From contig NZ_FNRV01000001.1 in the NCBI RefSeq assembly GCF_900105115.1, forward strand, positions 806,001-870,000: 64,000 nt of DNA, read 5' to 3'. Position numbers and translations under genes: made by a program. Below, piece by piece: positions 44,118-52,464 of the stretch. The notes below the pieces were generated by a model that did no database searches, was not told where the DNA came from, and saw nothing but the letters and a program-made list of their open reading frames with translations. The stretch's first letter is position 1, and every line of letters starts with the position of its first letter. This stretch comes from Pseudomonas mohnii (GTDB lineage: Bacteria > Pseudomonadota > Gammaproteobacteria > Pseudomonadales > Pseudomonadaceae).

Positions 44118-45171
44118 GGGAGGATCCTTGAACCAATCGATAAGGGGTTTCGCGCAGTGCCGCCAGGGTCGCGGCGGGCAAAGGTTCGCGCCAGCCCGGC
44201 AAGTGCCGGTCGAGCCACTCGCGCAGCGGCGCCAGGGCTTCGGCGTTCAGCGCTCGAACAAACAGACCGAGGGTGCGCGGCAGGTGAGCCAGGTAGCCGT
44301 GCTTGCCATCGCGTCCGGCCAGGCGCACGAAAATCCCCAGCACCTTGGCGTGACGCTGGGCGGCCAGTCGCCGGTAATCTTCAAGAAAACGCGGGGCGTC
44401 GAGTTCCGGGCGCTGCACCAGGTAATGGCTGAGCAACGCCACACGCAGTCCTTCGGACATGTCGCGGCGGGCGTCTTCGAGCAGCGACATCAAGTCGTAC
44501 GCCGCAGCGCCCACCAGCGCATCCTGGAAGTCCAGCAGGCCACAGGCCGCGACGCCTTCGCGGCCTTGCAGCAGCATCAGGTTGTCGACGTGAAAGTCGC
44601 GCAGTACCAGCGCTTCGCGACGTTGCGCGACATCGGCGAAGGCATCGGCAAACTGCTGCAGATACGACTCGCGCAAAGCCTGCGCCGCCTCCTTGCCGAT
44701 CAACAACGGCGCATACCAGTCGATGAACAACGCGCACTCGTCGCTCAATTGCCGGGCGTCGTAGGCCTCCAGCTCCGCGCCTGGCGCCGAGCCATGCAAG
44801 GCCACCAACGCATCAACCGCCAGGCGATACAACTCGCGCTCCGGGTACCCGGCCGCCAGCAACCGGGTGTAGGTGTCGTGACCGAAATCCTCGATCAACG
44901 CCAGCCCCGCCTCTTCATCCACTTGCAACAAGGCCGGCGCCGACAATCCGAGCCCGTGCAATTGACGGGCAACCCGGACAAACGGGCCAATCGGCTCGCT
45001 GTGGGGCGGCGAATCCATCAGCAACAAACCGACCCCTTCCAGGCGAAAATATCGCCGGCTCGACGCGTCGGCCGGCAACGCGAGCAACGACGCCCCCGCG
45101 TAACCTGCGCGCGCCAGAAAGGCTGCGCGCTGGTGCTCACGGGTGGGCAATGACGCAGGTGCATCTGTCAT
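44098..45171 (-). CDS. APH-family small-molecule kinase (AmgK-like)
   Basis: A 357-residue aminoglycoside-phosphotransferase-fold kinase. The catalytic loop LRDFHVDNLM and metal-binding LLDFQDAL are present, followed by YDLMSLLEDARRD, as in AmgK, which phosphorylates N-acetylmuramate and N-acetylglucosamine at C1. ATG at 45171 is chosen; it begins 5 bp after the cupin stop. With the nucleotidyltransferase it could turn a free sugar into a nucleotide sugar. Choline/ethanolamine kinase-like or antibiotic-kinase roles are alternatives. Confidence 0.8.
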   Translation of the reverse strand: MTDAPASLPTREHQRAAFLARAGYAGASLLALPADASSRRYFRLEGVGLLLMDSPPHSEPIGPFVRVARQLHGLGLSAPALLQVDEEAGLALIEDFGHDTYTRLLAAGYPERELYRLAVDALVALHGSAPGAELEAYDARQLSDECALFIDWYAPLLIGKEAAQALRESYLQQFADAFADVAQRREALVLRDFHVDNLMLLQGREGVAACGLLDFQDALVGAAAYDLMSLLEDARRDMSEGLRVALLSHYLVQRPELDAPRFLEDYRRLAAQRHAKVLGIFVRLAGRDGKHGYLAHLPRTLGLFVRALNAEALAPLREWLDRHLPGWREPLPAATLAALRETPYRLVQGSSHGHVQH

Positions 45172-45176
45172 GGCAT

Positions 45177-45521
45177 TCACCGGATCATGTAGACCTTTTT
45201 CACGGTCTCGTGGACGGTGCACACGCCCTTCCAGTCCTTGCGGAAGAAGGCCGCCGTATCGGGTTTGATCTCGATCACTTCGCCGGACTCATGCACGTAG
45301 GTGCAGCGGCCTTCGAGGAAATGGCAGAACTCGTCGCTGGTGACATGGCAAAACCACTTGCCCGGCGTGCAGATCCACACACCGCATTCGGACTGGCCTT
45401 CGGGGCCTTTGTGCAGCACCACGCCAGAGACACGGGACTCACCTTCGAGCATGGTCGGGATCACGCCCCAGTCTTTGACTTCGGTGATTTCCAGCGGGTT
45501 GTACAGAAACGGGGTGGTCAT
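45177..45521 (-). CDS. Small cupin protein A2
   Basis: A 114-residue single-domain cupin (EutQ/DUF861-like). The core reads CTPGKWFCHVTSDEFCHFLEG and ends with HETVKKVYMIR. It lacks the full His set of metal cupins; a conserved DE-x-CH-x-x-x-G motif instead is shared with the two other cupins of this region. It lies between a REP doublet and the kinase gene. Possible roles are binding or isomerising the imported compound; no reaction can be assigned. Confidence 0.82.
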   Translation of the reverse strand: MTTPFLYNPLEITEVKDWGVIPTMLEGESRVSGVVLHKGPEGQSECGVWICTPGKWFCHVTSDEFCHFLEGRCTYVHESGEVIEIKPDTAAFFRKDWKGVCTVHETVKKVYMIR

Positions 45522-45558
45522 AGATCTTCTCCAATAAAAAAGGGTTAACGCCTGGCAA

Positions 45559-45660
45559 CTGTAGGAGCGAGCTTGCTCGCGAAGGACGCCAGGGCACCGC
45601 GTTTATCCAGACAGCCCTTGTCATCGTTGACGTCCATCGCGAGCAAGCTCGCTCCTGCAG
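45559..45660. repeat. REP doublet inside the minus-strand operon
   Basis: CTGTAGGAGCGAGCTTGCTC and AGCAAGCTCGCTCCTGCAG flank a core of about 60 bp. It separates the two cupin genes that otherwise belong to one transcription unit, and could reduce expression of the kinase-side half. Confidence 0.83.
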
Positions 45661-45671
45661 AGGTCACAGGC

Positions 45672-46040
45672 TCAGGCCAGCATGTAAACGTTGCGCAGGG
45701 TTTCCCGGACGTGGCATTCGCCGGTCCAGCCGGCCGGAAACAGCACCAGGGTGTTGGGACGAACCTCGATCACTTCGCCATTGTCGTGGCGGTACGTGGC
45801 CGCGCCGGCGATGAAATGGCACAGTTCGTCACGGGGAATCGCCAGCCGCCAGCGACCTGGCGTGCAGACCCACAGTCCGGTTTCCGGGCTGTTGTTCGGG
45901 CCCTTGAACAGCAGCCGGCCGCTTGAATGCGAGACACCTTCGACGGCGTCGCTCTGCACGCCCCAGTCCACCAGGTCGGTGCGAGTGCTGACGGCTTCGA
46001 GGTACGGCGTGAATCCCGCCGTGGTGGATGGATCAGGCAT
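45672..46040 (-). CDS. Small cupin protein A1
   Basis: A 122-residue paralogue of the cupin at 45177: VCTPGRWRLAIPRDELCHFIAG and RETLRNVYMLA align with it along most of their length (roughly 45% by eye). It overlaps the glycosyltransferase stop region by 8 bp, so it is translated with that enzyme. It may assist the glycosyltransferase reaction or sense the substrate; neither is shown by sequence alone. Confidence 0.82.
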   Translation of the reverse strand: MPDPSTTAGFTPYLEAVSTRTDLVDWGVQSDAVEGVSHSSGRLLFKGPNNSPETGLWVCTPGRWRLAIPRDELCHFIAGAATYRHDNGEVIEVRPNTLVLFPAGWTGECHVRETLRNVYMLA

Positions 46041-47316
46041 GGTTGAGCACCTTGTCGAGAATGGCGGCCGCGTCGGCCGGCCCCTTGCGTGATTGCATCT
46101 GCGCGCTGGTGCGCTGCAGGCGTTGGCGCATGGCCTCGTCGTTGAGGCACGCGGCGAGTTTTTCCGCCAGTTGCGCTTCGGTCCATTGGTAACGGTCGAG
46201 CTTGAAGCCGTGGCCGCTTTCCTCGGCGCGCATGGCGTTGTCGTGACCGTCCCAGACGTACGACATGACGATCGCCGGTTTGCCGAAAAACAGGCACTCG
46301 GTGAAGCTGTTGTTGCCGCCGTGGTGGATCACCGCATCGACCTGGGCAATCACCGAAGGCTGCGGGAACCAGTTGGAGATCTGCACGTTGTCCGGCAGGT
46401 CCGGGTACTCATCGAGGTGCTCGCCGACATTGAACAGTGCGCGATACGGGAGCTGGCCCACGGCCGCGATCAAGCGTTTGAGCAAGTCGATGTCACCGGA
46501 ACCGAGGCTGCCGAAACTGACGTAGAGCAACGGCTTGTCGTTGTTGGCGCGGAACGCTGGAATCTCATAGTGGGTGTCGTGCCGCACACAGCCTTGCAGG
46601 TAATGGAAGCGCTCGGCCGGCAGCGGATGGCGGCGCTCGAACTTGACCGCGTCGGGGTACAGCAGCAGGTTCATGTAAGGCGAAGCTTCGAAGAAGGTCC
46701 CCAGCGGATACGGTTGCTCGCCGTGGGCTTGCAGGAACTGGTTGAAGTCGTCGTGGATCGGCCCGACCACCTCTTCGAAACGCTGGCGAAATTGCGCATG
46801 CCCAGCCTTGTCGTCGATGCTCATGCCCGACAGGTGCGGCGGGATATCCGGGTCTTCGATCTCGTTCTCCGAGCAGGAAATGATCCGCACCCACGGCTTG
46901 CCGTATTGCTTGATCGCCGGAAACAGAATCACGTTGTCGACGCAGATCAAGTCGGGTTTGACCTTGTCCAGCACCGCCGGCAGGTCCTTTTGCGCCCACT
47001 TGGCGGTCTCGACGATGGCGGCCCAGCACTCCTTCACGTAGTTGTCGATCTGCTCCAGCGGCGACTTGCGGAAGTTGGGAATGTGGCCGTTGATGAAGTC
47101 GACCCAGTAACGCGCCATGTCTTCGGGGGGCATCGGTGCCGACATGTTGACCATATGTTCTTCAAACCCGTAGCCGGCGTACACGCCGCTCATTCCGGGG
47201 TCGGTGAGGAACACCGCCTTGTGGCCCAGCGCTTCGCAGGCCTGGGCGATACCGACTGAGTTCAGCGCCGGGCCATAAGCGGCTTCCGGAAAGAAGGCGA
47301 TCACTTTCTGTTTCAT
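46033..47316 (-). CDS. GT1 (UGT/MGT-type) glycosyltransferase A
   Basis: A 427-residue GT-B fold glycosyltransferase. The acceptor domain starts VIAFFPEAAYG; the donor domain has the family box WFPQPSVIAQVDAVIHHGGNNS and SYVWDGHDNAMRAEE, with HHGGNNSF replacing the usual HGGxGT. Such enzymes add sugars from UDP- or dTDP-donors to small molecules. AGGAG lies 9 bases before the ATG. It is in the operon of a polyamine-type importer (32 bp after the ATPase gene), which is unusual; natural-product or xenobiotic glycosylation and aminoglycoside-like salvage are all possible. Confidence 0.87.
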   Translation of the reverse strand: MKQKVIAFFPEAAYGPALNSVGIAQACEALGHKAVFLTDPGMSGVYAGYGFEEHMVNMSAPMPPEDMARYWVDFINGHIPNFRKSPLEQIDNYVKECWAAIVETAKWAQKDLPAVLDKVKPDLICVDNVILFPAIKQYGKPWVRIISCSENEIEDPDIPPHLSGMSIDDKAGHAQFRQRFEEVVGPIHDDFNQFLQAHGEQPYPLGTFFEASPYMNLLLYPDAVKFERRHPLPAERFHYLQGCVRHDTHYEIPAFRANNDKPLLYVSFGSLGSGDIDLLKRLIAAVGQLPYRALFNVGEHLDEYPDLPDNVQISNWFPQPSVIAQVDAVIHHGGNNSFTECLFFGKPAIVMSYVWDGHDNAMRAEESGHGFKLDRYQWTEAQLAEKLAACLNDEAMRQRLQRTSAQMQSRKGPADAAAILDKVLNHA

Positions 47317-47347
47317 CGAGAGATACTCCTGCCTGGTCTTTTATTGT

Positions 47348-48427
47348 TCAGCGCGTCAAAACACGGGCATGGCGAGGCTGCCAGCCCAAGCGGATGGTCG
47401 TACCGATTGCGAAACGGGCGAATTCGAATTGCGACGACGGCACGCGAACGATCAGGGCCTTGTCGCTGAGGGCCGTCTGCACATGCACGTTGGTGTCGAG
47501 GCCGTGGTAAGCGATTTCGACGATCTTGCCGCTGACCTGGTTGGCGCAAGTGCCGCCCTCTTCGGTCAGCACTTGCAAACGTTCCGGACGCACCACCAGG
47601 GCCACCGATTGACCAGGCACCAGGGGTACGTCGGTCTCGACCACCAGCTCCTGGCCGTTAACCCGCACCGAACGCTCGCCCGAACGCACGCCTTCAAACA
47701 GATTGCTGACGCCGATGAAGTTGGCGACGAAGCGGCTGTTGGGGTTCTCGTAGAGTTCGCTCGGGCTGCCGCACTGGCAGACCTTGCCGCCGTCGAGCAC
47801 CGCCATGCGATCGGACATCACCAGCGCTTCTTCCTGGTCGTGGGTGACGATGATGAAGGTGATGCCGCTTTCAAGTTGCAAACGCTTGAGCTCCAGCTGC
47901 ATTTTTTCCCGCAGCTTCTTATCCAGCGCGCCCAGCGGCTCATCGAGCAGCAACACCCGTGGACGCTTGACCAGCGCCCGCGCCAAGGCCACCCGTTGAC
48001 GCTGGCCACCGGACAGCTGATCGGGCTTGCGCTCGGCCAGCTCCCCGAGTTGCGCGGTGCTCAGCACCTCGTCGACCCGGCGGCGGATTTCCGCTTCCGG
48101 CAGACGTTCCATTTCCAGGCCGTAGGCAATGTTCTTGCGCACGGTCATGTTGGGAAACAGCGCATAGGACTGGAACATCAAATTCAACGGCCGCTTGTTG
48201 GCCGGCAGCGGCGAGATGTCCTTGCCGTCCAGATAAATGCAGCCGCCGCTGGGCGTCTCGAAACCGGCGAGCATGCGCAGCAGCGTGGTCTTGCCGCAGC
48301 CGGACGGTCCCAACAGAGCAAAAAACTCGTTCTCGCGGATGTTCAGCGACACCTCGTCGACGGCCAGGCCGTTGCCATAAGACTTGCTGACCTTGTCCAG
48401 GATCAGTACCGCAGATGAATTATTCAT
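47348..48427 (-). CDS. Polyamine-type ABC transporter ATPase (PotA/SpuF-like)
   Basis: A 359-residue ATPase with Walker A GPSGCGKTT, signature LSGGQRQRVALARAL and Walker B VLLLDEPLGALD, plus a C-terminal TOBE/MOP regulatory region (about 250-359) typical of PotA. It overlaps the permease stop by 8 bp and precedes glycosyltransferase A. It completes an importer with the three genes upstream; its link to sugar-transfer genes argues for a non-standard amine substrate. Confidence 0.9.
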   Translation of the reverse strand: MNNSSAVLILDKVSKSYGNGLAVDEVSLNIRENEFFALLGPSGCGKTTLLRMLAGFETPSGGCIYLDGKDISPLPANKRPLNLMFQSYALFPNMTVRKNIAYGLEMERLPEAEIRRRVDEVLSTAQLGELAERKPDQLSGGQRQRVALARALVKRPRVLLLDEPLGALDKKLREKMQLELKRLQLESGITFIIVTHDQEEALVMSDRMAVLDGGKVCQCGSPSELYENPNSRFVANFIGVSNLFEGVRSGERSVRVNGQELVVETDVPLVPGQSVALVVRPERLQVLTEEGGTCANQVSGKIVEIAYHGLDTNVHVQTALSDKALIVRVPSSQFEFARFAIGTTIRLGWQPRHARVLTR

Positions 48428-49226
48428 GGGTGCGAGGAGCCTTGTTGAGACGCTGCGAAGCCAGCAGCGCAGTGATGCTGACCAGCATCACCAGCGTCGC
48501 CAGGGCGTTGATTTCCGGGGTGACGCCAAAACGGATCATGGCGTAGATCTGCATCGGTAACGTGGTCGAGGCCTGGCCGGAACCGGAGTTGAAAAAGGCG
48601 ATGATGAATTCGTCCACCGACAGGGTGAACGCGAGCAAACCACCGGCCAGCACGCCGGGAAAAATCGCCGGCAACAGCACCCGGCGAAAGGTGGTGAACC
48701 AGCTCGCGCCGAGGTCGATCGAGGCTTCGAGAATCGAATAGTCGAAATGCTTGAGCCGGGTGCGCACCACGGCGCAGACGAAGGCGATGTTGAACACCGC
48801 GTGGCTGATGATGATCGAGTGCAGCCCCAGCCCGACCTTGAGCAAGTTGAAGAAGCTCAGCAGCGCGATGGCCAGGACGATGTCGGGGATGATCATCGGC
48901 GCCATCAACAAGGTGTCGACCACCTGCCCCTTGTCATCGCCCTTGCGACGCATCTCGATGCCCAGTGCCAGCAAGGTGCCGAGCACACAGGCAATGAAGG
49001 TCGCCGACAGCGCCACGATCAGGGTGTTGAGCGCCGCCGACAAAATCGCCGAGTTATGCGCCAGCGCCGCATACCACTTCAGGGACACCCCGCCCCAGGC
49101 GGTGGGCAAGCCGGACTTGTTGAACGAGAGCAGGATCAACACCAGGATCGGCACATAGAGGAAGGCGTAGACCAGACCCAGATGCGCATTGAGGACGCTG
49201 CCGCCAACGGAAGGTGATCGACTCAT
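48420..49226 (-). CDS. Polyamine-type ABC permease (PotC-like)
   Basis: A 268-residue permease with six predicted membrane segments and the EAA-like loop LEASIDLGASWFTTFRRVLL followed by PAIFPGVLAG. It overlaps PotB by 4 bp and PotA by 8 bp. It pairs with the following permease to form the channel. Confidence 0.9.
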   Translation of the reverse strand: MSRSPSVGGSVLNAHLGLVYAFLYVPILVLILLSFNKSGLPTAWGGVSLKWYAALAHNSAILSAALNTLIVALSATFIACVLGTLLALGIEMRRKGDDKGQVVDTLLMAPMIIPDIVLAIALLSFFNLLKVGLGLHSIIISHAVFNIAFVCAVVRTRLKHFDYSILEASIDLGASWFTTFRRVLLPAIFPGVLAGGLLAFTLSVDEFIIAFFNSGSGQASTTLPMQIYAMIRFGVTPEINALATLVMLVSITALLASQRLNKAPRTHE

Positions 49227-50083
49227 GGGCGGCCTCCTTCGGCACGACGGGCCACCAGTGCCTGGATGAACAACAGGACCAGCATGATCGCGATCAGGAA
49301 GAAGCTCAGCGCCGCGCCGAACGGCCAGTCCCGCGCGGTCAGGAACTGCGAGTAGATCAGGTTGCCGACCATCTGCACCTGCTTGCCGCCGAGCAAATCG
49401 GCGGTGATGAAGTTGCCGATGCTGAGGACGAAGACAAACACCGCGCCGGCTGCAATGCCGGGCACGCTCAGGGGCAGGATGATCCGGCGAAAGGTCATCC
49501 AGCCCGAAGCACCGAGGTCTTTGGAGGCGTCCCAGAGTTCGTTGTTGATCCGCGACAGGGAGGAGAAAATCGCCAGGATCACAAACGGGATGTAGTTGTA
49601 GACCAGCCCCAGCACCACCGACGCTTCGGTGTACAGCAGGCTGATGGGTTCACCGCTGTAGCCGAACAGTTGCAGCAAGCGGTTGATCAGGCCTTCACGG
49701 TTGAGCAGGACGATCCAGGCATAGGTGCGGATCAGGTAGTTGCTCCAGAACGGCAGCATCACCAGAAACAGGAACACCGCTTGCCGACGCCGTGGCGCAC
49801 GGGCAATGGCGTAGGCCGCCGGGTAACCGATCAGCACCGCGAAGACCGTTGCCAGACCGGCGATTTTTGCCGACTTGAGCAGGATGCTCAGGTACAGCGG
49901 ATCAAAGGCGCGCTGGTAGTTTTCCCAGGTGAACAACCAATCGATGCCGCCATAAGCACCGCGTTCGACGAAGCTGTAGACCAGCACCAGCAAGCAAGGA
50001 ATCACCAGAAAAGTCAGCAGCCAGCCAAAGCCGGGCGCAAGAAGCCAGGCCGACAGACGCCTGTCAGCATGCAAAGCACTCAT
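49223..50083 (-). CDS. Polyamine-type ABC permease (PotB-like)
   Basis: A 286-residue permease with about six membrane segments. EAA-like loop WDASKDLGASGWMTFRRIIL and LSVPGIAAG match PotB/SpuG proteins. It starts 97 bp after the binding-protein stop; that gap contains GC-rich dyads that could stabilise the abundant binding-protein mRNA. Confidence 0.9.
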   Translation of the reverse strand: MSALHADRRLSAWLLAPGFGWLLTFLVIPCLLVLVYSFVERGAYGGIDWLFTWENYQRAFDPLYLSILLKSAKIAGLATVFAVLIGYPAAYAIARAPRRRQAVFLFLVMLPFWSNYLIRTYAWIVLLNREGLINRLLQLFGYSGEPISLLYTEASVVLGLVYNYIPFVILAIFSSLSRINNELWDASKDLGASGWMTFRRIILPLSVPGIAAGAVFVFVLSIGNFITADLLGGKQVQMVGNLIYSQFLTARDWPFGAALSFFLIAIMLVLLFIQALVARRAEGGRP

Positions 50084-50180
50084 TACCCATATCCTCCCGC
50101 CTCAGGACCGAGGCGGCTTGCGAGCGTGGCGAGGCATGCACGACATGCCTCGGTTCGATGCGGCTTGCGTTGTGCGGGGC

Positions 50181-51236
50181 TTAGTTCTGTGCCGCCATGA
50201 TTTCGGTGACGGCCCGGGTGTAGGCCTTCTGCGTGGTGCCGCCCAGGTCACGCAATTGCTCCATCTTCACCAGATCGCCCGGGGCGATGGTCAGGTTGGG
50301 GTATTGCTTGAGCAGGTCAGCGGACAAACCGGCCATTGCAGCCTGGTTGGGGATTTTGTAGAGGATGTTTTCGGCGACCCAGACGTGGTTTTCCTTGGCC
50401 AGCATGAAGTTGACGAACTTGAACGCCTCGTCCTGATGCTTCGAGCTTTTCAGCACGACCATGGTGTCCACCCACAGATCGGAACCCTCCTTGGGCACGA
50501 CAAACTTGATCGCCGCGTTGGCCTGGGTGCCGTAGTTGCACCAACCGTCCCAGGCGTGCGCCATCAGCGATTCGCCGGAAGCGAGCTTGGAATAGAAGGT
50601 GGTGTCGTCAAAGGCGAGGATGCGTTTTTTGGTGGCGATCAGTTGATCGCGTACGGCGGCGATCTGGCCGGGGTCGCTGTCGTTGACCGACCAGCCCTTG
50701 GCGAGGAAACCGGCCCCTAGCATCCAGCGGTCGGTGGCCAGCATCGTGACTTTGCCCTTGAGCGCGTCGCTGGGGTTGAGCAGGTCGTTCCAGCTTTGCG
50801 GCGCCGGGGTCACCTTGTCGGTGCGATAGCAGATACCGGTCGTGCCCCAGGTGTAAGGCACCGAGAAATGGTTGCCGGGGTCGTATTCCAGGTGTGTGGC
50901 TTCGGGGTAGAGGTTTTTGAGATTGGGGACCTTGACCGGATCGATGTCGGCCAGCAGGCCTTGCTTGTGCAGGACTTCGGCGAAGGGCGAGGAGACGAAG
51001 ACCACGTCATACCCTTCACCGCCAGACGCCATGAGCTTGCCCATGATCTCTTCGTTGGTGGCGTGCAAGGCTTTGTCGACATCGACGCCACTGGCCGCCT
51101 TGAACTTGTCCAGCGCATCCGGGGCCATGTAGCCGTCCCAGATGGAAATCACCATGTCTTTCGCGCTTGCAGCCTGTGTAGCGATCGCCAGGGAAACGGC
51201 CAACCCCACGCACAGCACGTCTTTCAGCTTTCTCAT
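50181..51236 (-). CDS. Polyamine-type periplasmic binding protein (PotD/SpuD-like)
   Basis: A 351-residue periplasmic binding protein with a signal peptide ending near TQAASA-KD and mature start MVISIWDGYMAPDALDKFK. The bilobal PotD pattern includes VFVSSPFAEVLHKQG and AHAWDGWCNYG. Classical polyamine-binding residues cannot be confirmed by eye. It is the first gene of the minus-strand operon and has an excellent sigma-70 promoter 75 bp upstream. ATG at 51236 is preferred to the upstream GTG at 51245. Confidence 0.88.
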   Translation of the reverse strand: MRKLKDVLCVGLAVSLAIATQAASAKDMVISIWDGYMAPDALDKFKAASGVDVDKALHATNEEIMGKLMASGGEGYDVVFVSSPFAEVLHKQGLLADIDPVKVPNLKNLYPEATHLEYDPGNHFSVPYTWGTTGICYRTDKVTPAPQSWNDLLNPSDALKGKVTMLATDRWMLGAGFLAKGWSVNDSDPGQIAAVRDQLIATKKRILAFDDTTFYSKLASGESLMAHAWDGWCNYGTQANAAIKFVVPKEGSDLWVDTMVVLKSSKHQDEAFKFVNFMLAKENHVWVAENILYKIPNQAAMAGLSADLLKQYPNLTIAPGDLVKMEQLRDLGGTTQKAYTRAVTEIMAAQN

Positions 51237-51317
51237 GATACTCACCCGACGATTGTTTATTGTTTTTTCGAAGGCAGTACGGCAAAAAGAGAAACGATTA
51301 CATGTGTTTTTTTTTAG

Positions 51318-51346
51318 AAATTAGGACCAGCCTCAAAAGATGTCAA
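51318..51346 (-). promoter_or_regulatory. Sigma-70 promoter of the importer/glycosyltransferase operon
   Basis: On the minus strand TTGACA (51341-51346) is followed by a 17-bp spacer and TAATTT (51318-51323). The predicted start is near 51311, giving a 5' leader of about 75 bases rich in A/T. Confidence 0.65.
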
Positions 51347-51432
51347 CGCTTTTTTTCTGCGCCTGACGATTGAGCGGTGCATGGCATAAGATGAGCGCCT
51401 GAGTCCGAAGCGACCGAACCGAGATAAAACGC

Positions 51433-52365
51433 TTGAGCACAACAGCCGAGAAAAAACCCCGCACCAACCACCTGGAACTGGCCCGAAGGATCCTGGAACA
51501 CACCCAGGAAACCGGGCTGGTGGCCGGTGACCCGGTGGCCGAGCAAGCTCTGGCGCGCACCTTTCAGGTCTCGCGCACCCTGATTCGCGGCGCCCTCAAA
51601 GTGCTGCTGGAAGAAAACCTGCTGAGCCATGAAGCCGGCAAGGGCTATCGCCTGATTGCGGCCCCCGCTGGCCAGGCCTTCAACGCCGCCCTGCCCCAGG
51701 CCGAAGAAGAAGAGCTGGCCACCTCGGTCCTGCGCGACCGCATGGCCGGGCGCCTGGGTGACAGCATCAGCATCAGCGAGTTGATGCGCCGGTACGACAT
51801 CGGCCGGCCGGCGGCGCAGAAAGCCCTGCAACAGCTGAGCGAAAGCCAGGCGATTGAGCGCGGCCCCGGCCAGTCCTGGCTGTTTCGGCCCTCACTGAAC
51901 AGCCTCGCCGCGCTGGAAGAAAGCCTGAAGTTCCGCCTGATTCTCGAGCCGGAAGCCCTGCTCAGCGGGCAGTTCAACGCCGATCCGCAACGCCTGGCCT
52001 TGCTGCGCAGCGCCATGCAAACGCTGCTTGCACGCCCGGTGGAAGACTTCGACATCCAGCAGTTCCGCGAGCTGGATATCAGCTTCCACGAACTGCTGGC
52101 CCAGAGCTGCGGCAACCGTTTCATCGGCGACGCCCTGCTCCAGCACCAGAGCCTGCGACGCCTGCCGAACCTGCTGCCATCGGTCAGCGTGCACCGCTTG
52201 CAGGAAGCCTTGCGCGAGCACCTGCAAATCATCGCGCACATCGAGCGCGGACAAATGGAGATCGCTGCCGACCTGCTGCGCCTGCACCTGCGTCTGAGCG
52301 CCGCGCAACGCCCTCAAACCGCCAACCGTGGCATCCCGCAGAGCCACCCGTTCGGCCGCCGTTGA
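51433..52365 (+). CDS. GntR family regulator with two winged-helix modules
   Basis: A 310-residue regulator, longer than the usual 220-240 of FCD proteins. A first winged helix lies at about 12-75 (AEQALARTFQVSRTLIRGAL), a second similar unit at about 97-150 (ISISELMRRYDIGRPAAQKAL), and an FCD-like domain at 160-300. The start is TTG at 51433, the only start close to the first helix. It is divergent from the importer operon and convergent with nothing, directly upstream of glycosyltransferase B, so it likely controls both arms of the cluster. Confidence 0.83.
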   Translation: MSTTAEKKPRTNHLELARRILEHTQETGLVAGDPVAEQALARTFQVSRTLIRGALKVLLEENLLSHEAGKGYRLIAAPAGQAFNAALPQAEEEELATSVLRDRMAGRLGDSISISELMRRYDIGRPAAQKALQQLSESQAIERGPGQSWLFRPSLNSLAALEESLKFRLILEPEALLSGQFNADPQRLALLRSAMQTLLARPVEDFDIQQFRELDISFHELLAQSCGNRFIGDALLQHQSLRRLPNLLPSVSVHRLQEALREHLQIIAHIERGQMEIAADLLRLHLRLSAAQRPQTANRGIPQSHPFGRR

Positions 52366-52382
52366 AGCGCCTCAAAAAACTT

Positions 52383-52421
52383 GATGATTTTTTTTATAAA
52401 ATAAGACAGCATCAAATCATC
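52383..52421. promoter_or_regulatory. AT-rich dyad before glycosyltransferase B
   Basis: GATGATTT (52383-52390) and AAATCATC (52414-52421) are inverted around an AT-rich core containing TATAAAAT, a possible -10 element. The words GCCTCAAAA occur both here (about 52369) and in the promoter of the divergent operon (about 51330). Confidence 0.4.
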
Positions 52422-52464
52422 TTCAGAAATGGCGGGACTTTCCCGCCTTGGATCTGGCGGCGCC

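Noticed and set aside
25759..45660. Regular inverted repeats considered as a CRISPR array
   Set aside because: Copies are dispersed singly between genes, in inverted pairs without spacer-repeat periodicity; they fit REP doublets.
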